DNA of 64,000 nucleotides from Muribaculaceae bacterium (GTDB taxonomy: Bacteria; Bacteroidota; Bacteroidia; Bacteroidales; Muribaculaceae), in NCBI GenBank assembly GCA_017624155.1, contig JAGANS010000048.1, positions 18,783-82,782 on the forward strand, written 5' to 3'. Of this stretch, positions 62,566 through 64,000 are shown piece after piece. Position 1 is the stretch's first letter. Each line of letters opens with the position of its first letter. Both the position numbers and the translations under genes were made by a program. Under the pieces are notes generated by a model. It saw nothing but the letters and a program-made list of their open reading frames with translations, made no database searches and was not told the DNA's origin.

Positions 62566-63756
62566 AAGGAAATCCCGAAGATTGACATGCTCAATCCCGG
62601 GGTACTCACTGAATCCTCCGCAGATAGGATCAAGTGAAACTACAAACTTCGGGTAATTGTCTTTTATTGCCGCAAGATTGCCAAATTCTCGTTTTATAGT
62701 GTCGTCGGAAGCAAGGAGGTAAGCTACTTGAACATATATCCGTTTGTCGGCCTTTGTTGCGACGAAGTCTATCTCTCCGGCGCGAAGAAGGCCGATTGAG
62801 ACCTCAAATCCCTGCCTTCGGAGCTGATTCCACACGACATTTTCCATAATCTTTTCAATACTGCCTCTAGAGCCACAAAGATAGTTGCGAATGCCATGAT
62901 CTGAAAAATAGAACTTGTTGTTTGGTTCAAGAAGCATTTTGCCATGTATATCGAAACGTTTGATTGGAATGGCAAGAAATGCGTCGCGGAGATATTTGAG
63001 ATAGTTTGATACTGTTTCATCGCTGATCTTCTCGTTCTTTGACGTCATGTATCTGACGATATTGGTAACAGATATCGGCTTTCCGATGTTGTCAGCGACA
63101 AAGCGTATTATATTTTCAAGTTGCGTGATATTGCGGACTTTTTCTCTGCTTACAATATCTTTGACAAGAATTGTATTGTAAACTCCTTCTAAGTAGTCAT
63201 TTATTTGCGATTTTTCATCAGGCTTAAAGGTGCGTAAACCGGGCAGTCCGCCCATTATGAGATAGTGAATGAGAGCTTGGTCGCTATCTTCCATGTTGTG
63301 GAACCGCAAAAATTCAAGATATGAAAGGTTATATATCTTTATCTCAATATATCTTCCAGATAGCCGCGTACCGAGTTCACTTGAAAAGATATACGCATTG
63401 CTTCCGGTGGCAATCACCTGGCAGCGGTTTTCTGCGTGAAAACTGCGAAGAGCGTTTTCATAATTTTCAATATCCTGAACCTCATCGATAAGGAGATAAT
63501 TTTCACCGTCTTCTGGTAATCTGTCTACAGCATAGTCATACAGCTGCTCAGCCGTTGCAATGTTTTGGAATTCCTGATACTCCTTATTAATATATACAAT
63601 GTTTGCTTTAGGACGATTTTGATTGAGCCAATTTTTAAATAATTCAAGCACTTTGCTCTTCCCAACGCGACGTTGACCGACGAGGATAAGCATCATACCA
63701 CGATTAATCAGGTCTGCAATCTTTTCTGTGTATTGTGGGCGAGGAAGTAGTTCCAT
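62551..63756 (-). CDS. ATP-binding protein of the AAA_14 + DUF4143 type
   Basis: A 401-residue protein. Walker A is GQRRVGKSK (27-35), Walker B is YLLIDEVQDI, and the sensor-like ATGSNAY segment is followed by GRYIEIKIYNLSYLEFL. The C-terminal DUF4143 region carries VSIGLLRAGEIDFVATKADKRIYVQVAY, where the E-x-D and the downstream Q/K fit a PD-(D/E)XK-like nuclease fold. Such proteins are widespread, often mobile and of unclear role. The gene is visibly richer in A/T than its neighbours (many AAA, TTA and ATA codons), which suggests recent transfer. It has its own full promoter. Confidence 0.87.
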   Translation of the reverse strand: MELLPRPQYTEKIADLINRGMMLILVGQRRVGKSKVLELFKNWLNQNRPKANIVYINKEYQEFQNIATAEQLYDYAVDRLPEDGENYLLIDEVQDIENYENALRSFHAENRCQVIATGSNAYIFSSELGTRLSGRYIEIKIYNLSYLEFLRFHNMEDSDQALIHYLIMGGLPGLRTFKPDEKSQINDYLEGVYNTILVKDIVSREKVRNITQLENIIRFVADNIGKPISVTNIVRYMTSKNEKISDETVSNYLKYLRDAFLAIPIKRFDIHGKMLLEPNNKFYFSDHGIRNYLCGSRGSIEKIMENVVWNQLRRQGFEVSIGLLRAGEIDFVATKADKRIYVQVAYLLASDDTIKREFGNLAAIKDNYPKFVVSLDPICGGFSEYPGIEHVNLRDFLKMDL

Positions 63757-63772
63757 AGATGTGAGTTTTTTG

Positions 63773-63803
63773 CAAAGATAACAAACTATACTCGGTAAAA
63801 CAA
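63773..63803 (-). promoter_or_regulatory. Full Bacteroidetes promoter for the AAA_14 gene
   Basis: On the minus strand TTG (63801-63803), 20 bases, TATCTTTG (63773-63780). The leader is about 15 bases. Confidence 0.75.
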
Positions 63804-63818
63804 GAAATGCTTGTGTTA

Positions 63819-63840
63819 TTTTCCGATTATATTCGGAAAA
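63819..63840. repeat. AT-rich palindrome upstream of the AAA_14 promoter
   Basis: TTTTCCGA (63819-63826) and TCGGAAAA (63833-63840) form a perfect inverted repeat with a six-base centre, 16 bases beyond the -33 box. It could be an operator for a dimeric regulator. No regulator is identified. Confidence 0.45.
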
Positions 63841-63927
63841 AATAGTATGAAAAAATATTATTATAAATAGTATAATTGCTCCTGCGTATCATCTTCCAAG
63901 AGCGTAGCTCGATGAAAAATCAAAACA

Positions 63928-63968
63928 AGAAGGAGACAAGCACACCGAGGTGATGCCTGTCTCCTTCT
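63928..63968. terminator. Strong hairpin near the right edge
   Basis: AGAAGGAGACA (63928-63938) pairs with TGTCTCCTTCT (63958-63968), with GCA/TGC and CACC/GGTG inside. CGTTTT follows on the plus side and TGTTTTGATTTTT on the minus side, so it could terminate a minus-strand gene entering from the right. Confidence 0.75.
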
Positions 63969-64000
63969 CGTTTTGGTTGCTAAGGTTTACAGTGCGAACT

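Noticed and set aside
63987-64000. Possible stop codon and last codons of a minus-strand gene entering from the right
   Set aside because: Only four codons would be visible (ending in Ala-Leu); the nearby hairpin fits a terminator for it, but this is too little to call a gene.

Overview
The window looks like a chromosomal segment of a Bacteroidales bacterium, most likely a gut commensal of the Muribaculaceae type. This rests on recall of gene families and promoters, not on a search. Supporting signs are Bacteroidetes promoters (TTG or TTTG, about 20 bases, then TAnnTTTG), a SprA-type translocon and a PorE-like protein of the type IX secretion system, serine palmitoyltransferase, a FeoA-FeoB fusion, a MurF-alanine racemase fusion, PCMD lipoproteins and a moderately GC-rich coding style. 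I see no CRISPR array, insertion sequence, rRNA or tRNA.

Layout. 1-20 kb is almost all minus strand and mostly housekeeping: the start of aspS, an ABC-2 exporter pair, serine palmitoyltransferase, an orphan zinc-ribbon membrane protein, HU, DAHP synthase/chorismate mutase, a THUMP-like methyltransferase with a TIGR02757 protein, pgk, the operon prfA-DUF4153-pyrF, rpmH, a PiT phosphate transporter and a response regulator/histidine kinase pair. 20-27.5 kb is one giant gene, sprA. 27.5-36.2 kb runs on the plus strand: feoAB, fumarase, a lipoprotein class A beta-lactamase and the aspartate:alanine exchange pair aspT-aspD. 36.3-45.8 kb is minus: clpC, the operon alpha/beta hydrolase - membrane Mur ligase - ddl, and a cassette of two outer-membrane proteins plus a PCMD lipoprotein. 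46-49.4 kb is typA-folP-cdaA on the plus strand. 49.6-54.8 kb holds secreted proteins and lipoproteins, including a second PCMD/outer-membrane pair. 54.8-60 kb is the operon porE - GSCFA - murF-alr. 60.1-62.5 kb has a metal-binding-like protein, a lipoprotein, an AraC regulator and a small haem-like membrane protein. 62.5-63.8 kb is an AT-richer, probably acquired ATPase.

The main point of interest is cell-wall precursor synthesis. The MurF half of the MurF-Alr fusion (54848-57202) keeps its N-terminal substrate domain and P-loop but looks degenerate in the central and C-terminal catalytic motifs. A second Mur ligase (40213-41814) has intact catalytic motifs, but a multi-pass membrane region replaces the MurF N-terminal domain, and it is encoded between a D-Ala-D-Ala-type ligase and an alpha/beta hydrolase. 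I infer that this three-gene cassette may take over, complement or diversify the terminal dipeptide step. Other points are two PCMD/outer-membrane cassettes, a predicted leaderless DAHP synthase mRNA, and hairpins placed directly before start codons or at an mRNA 5' end.
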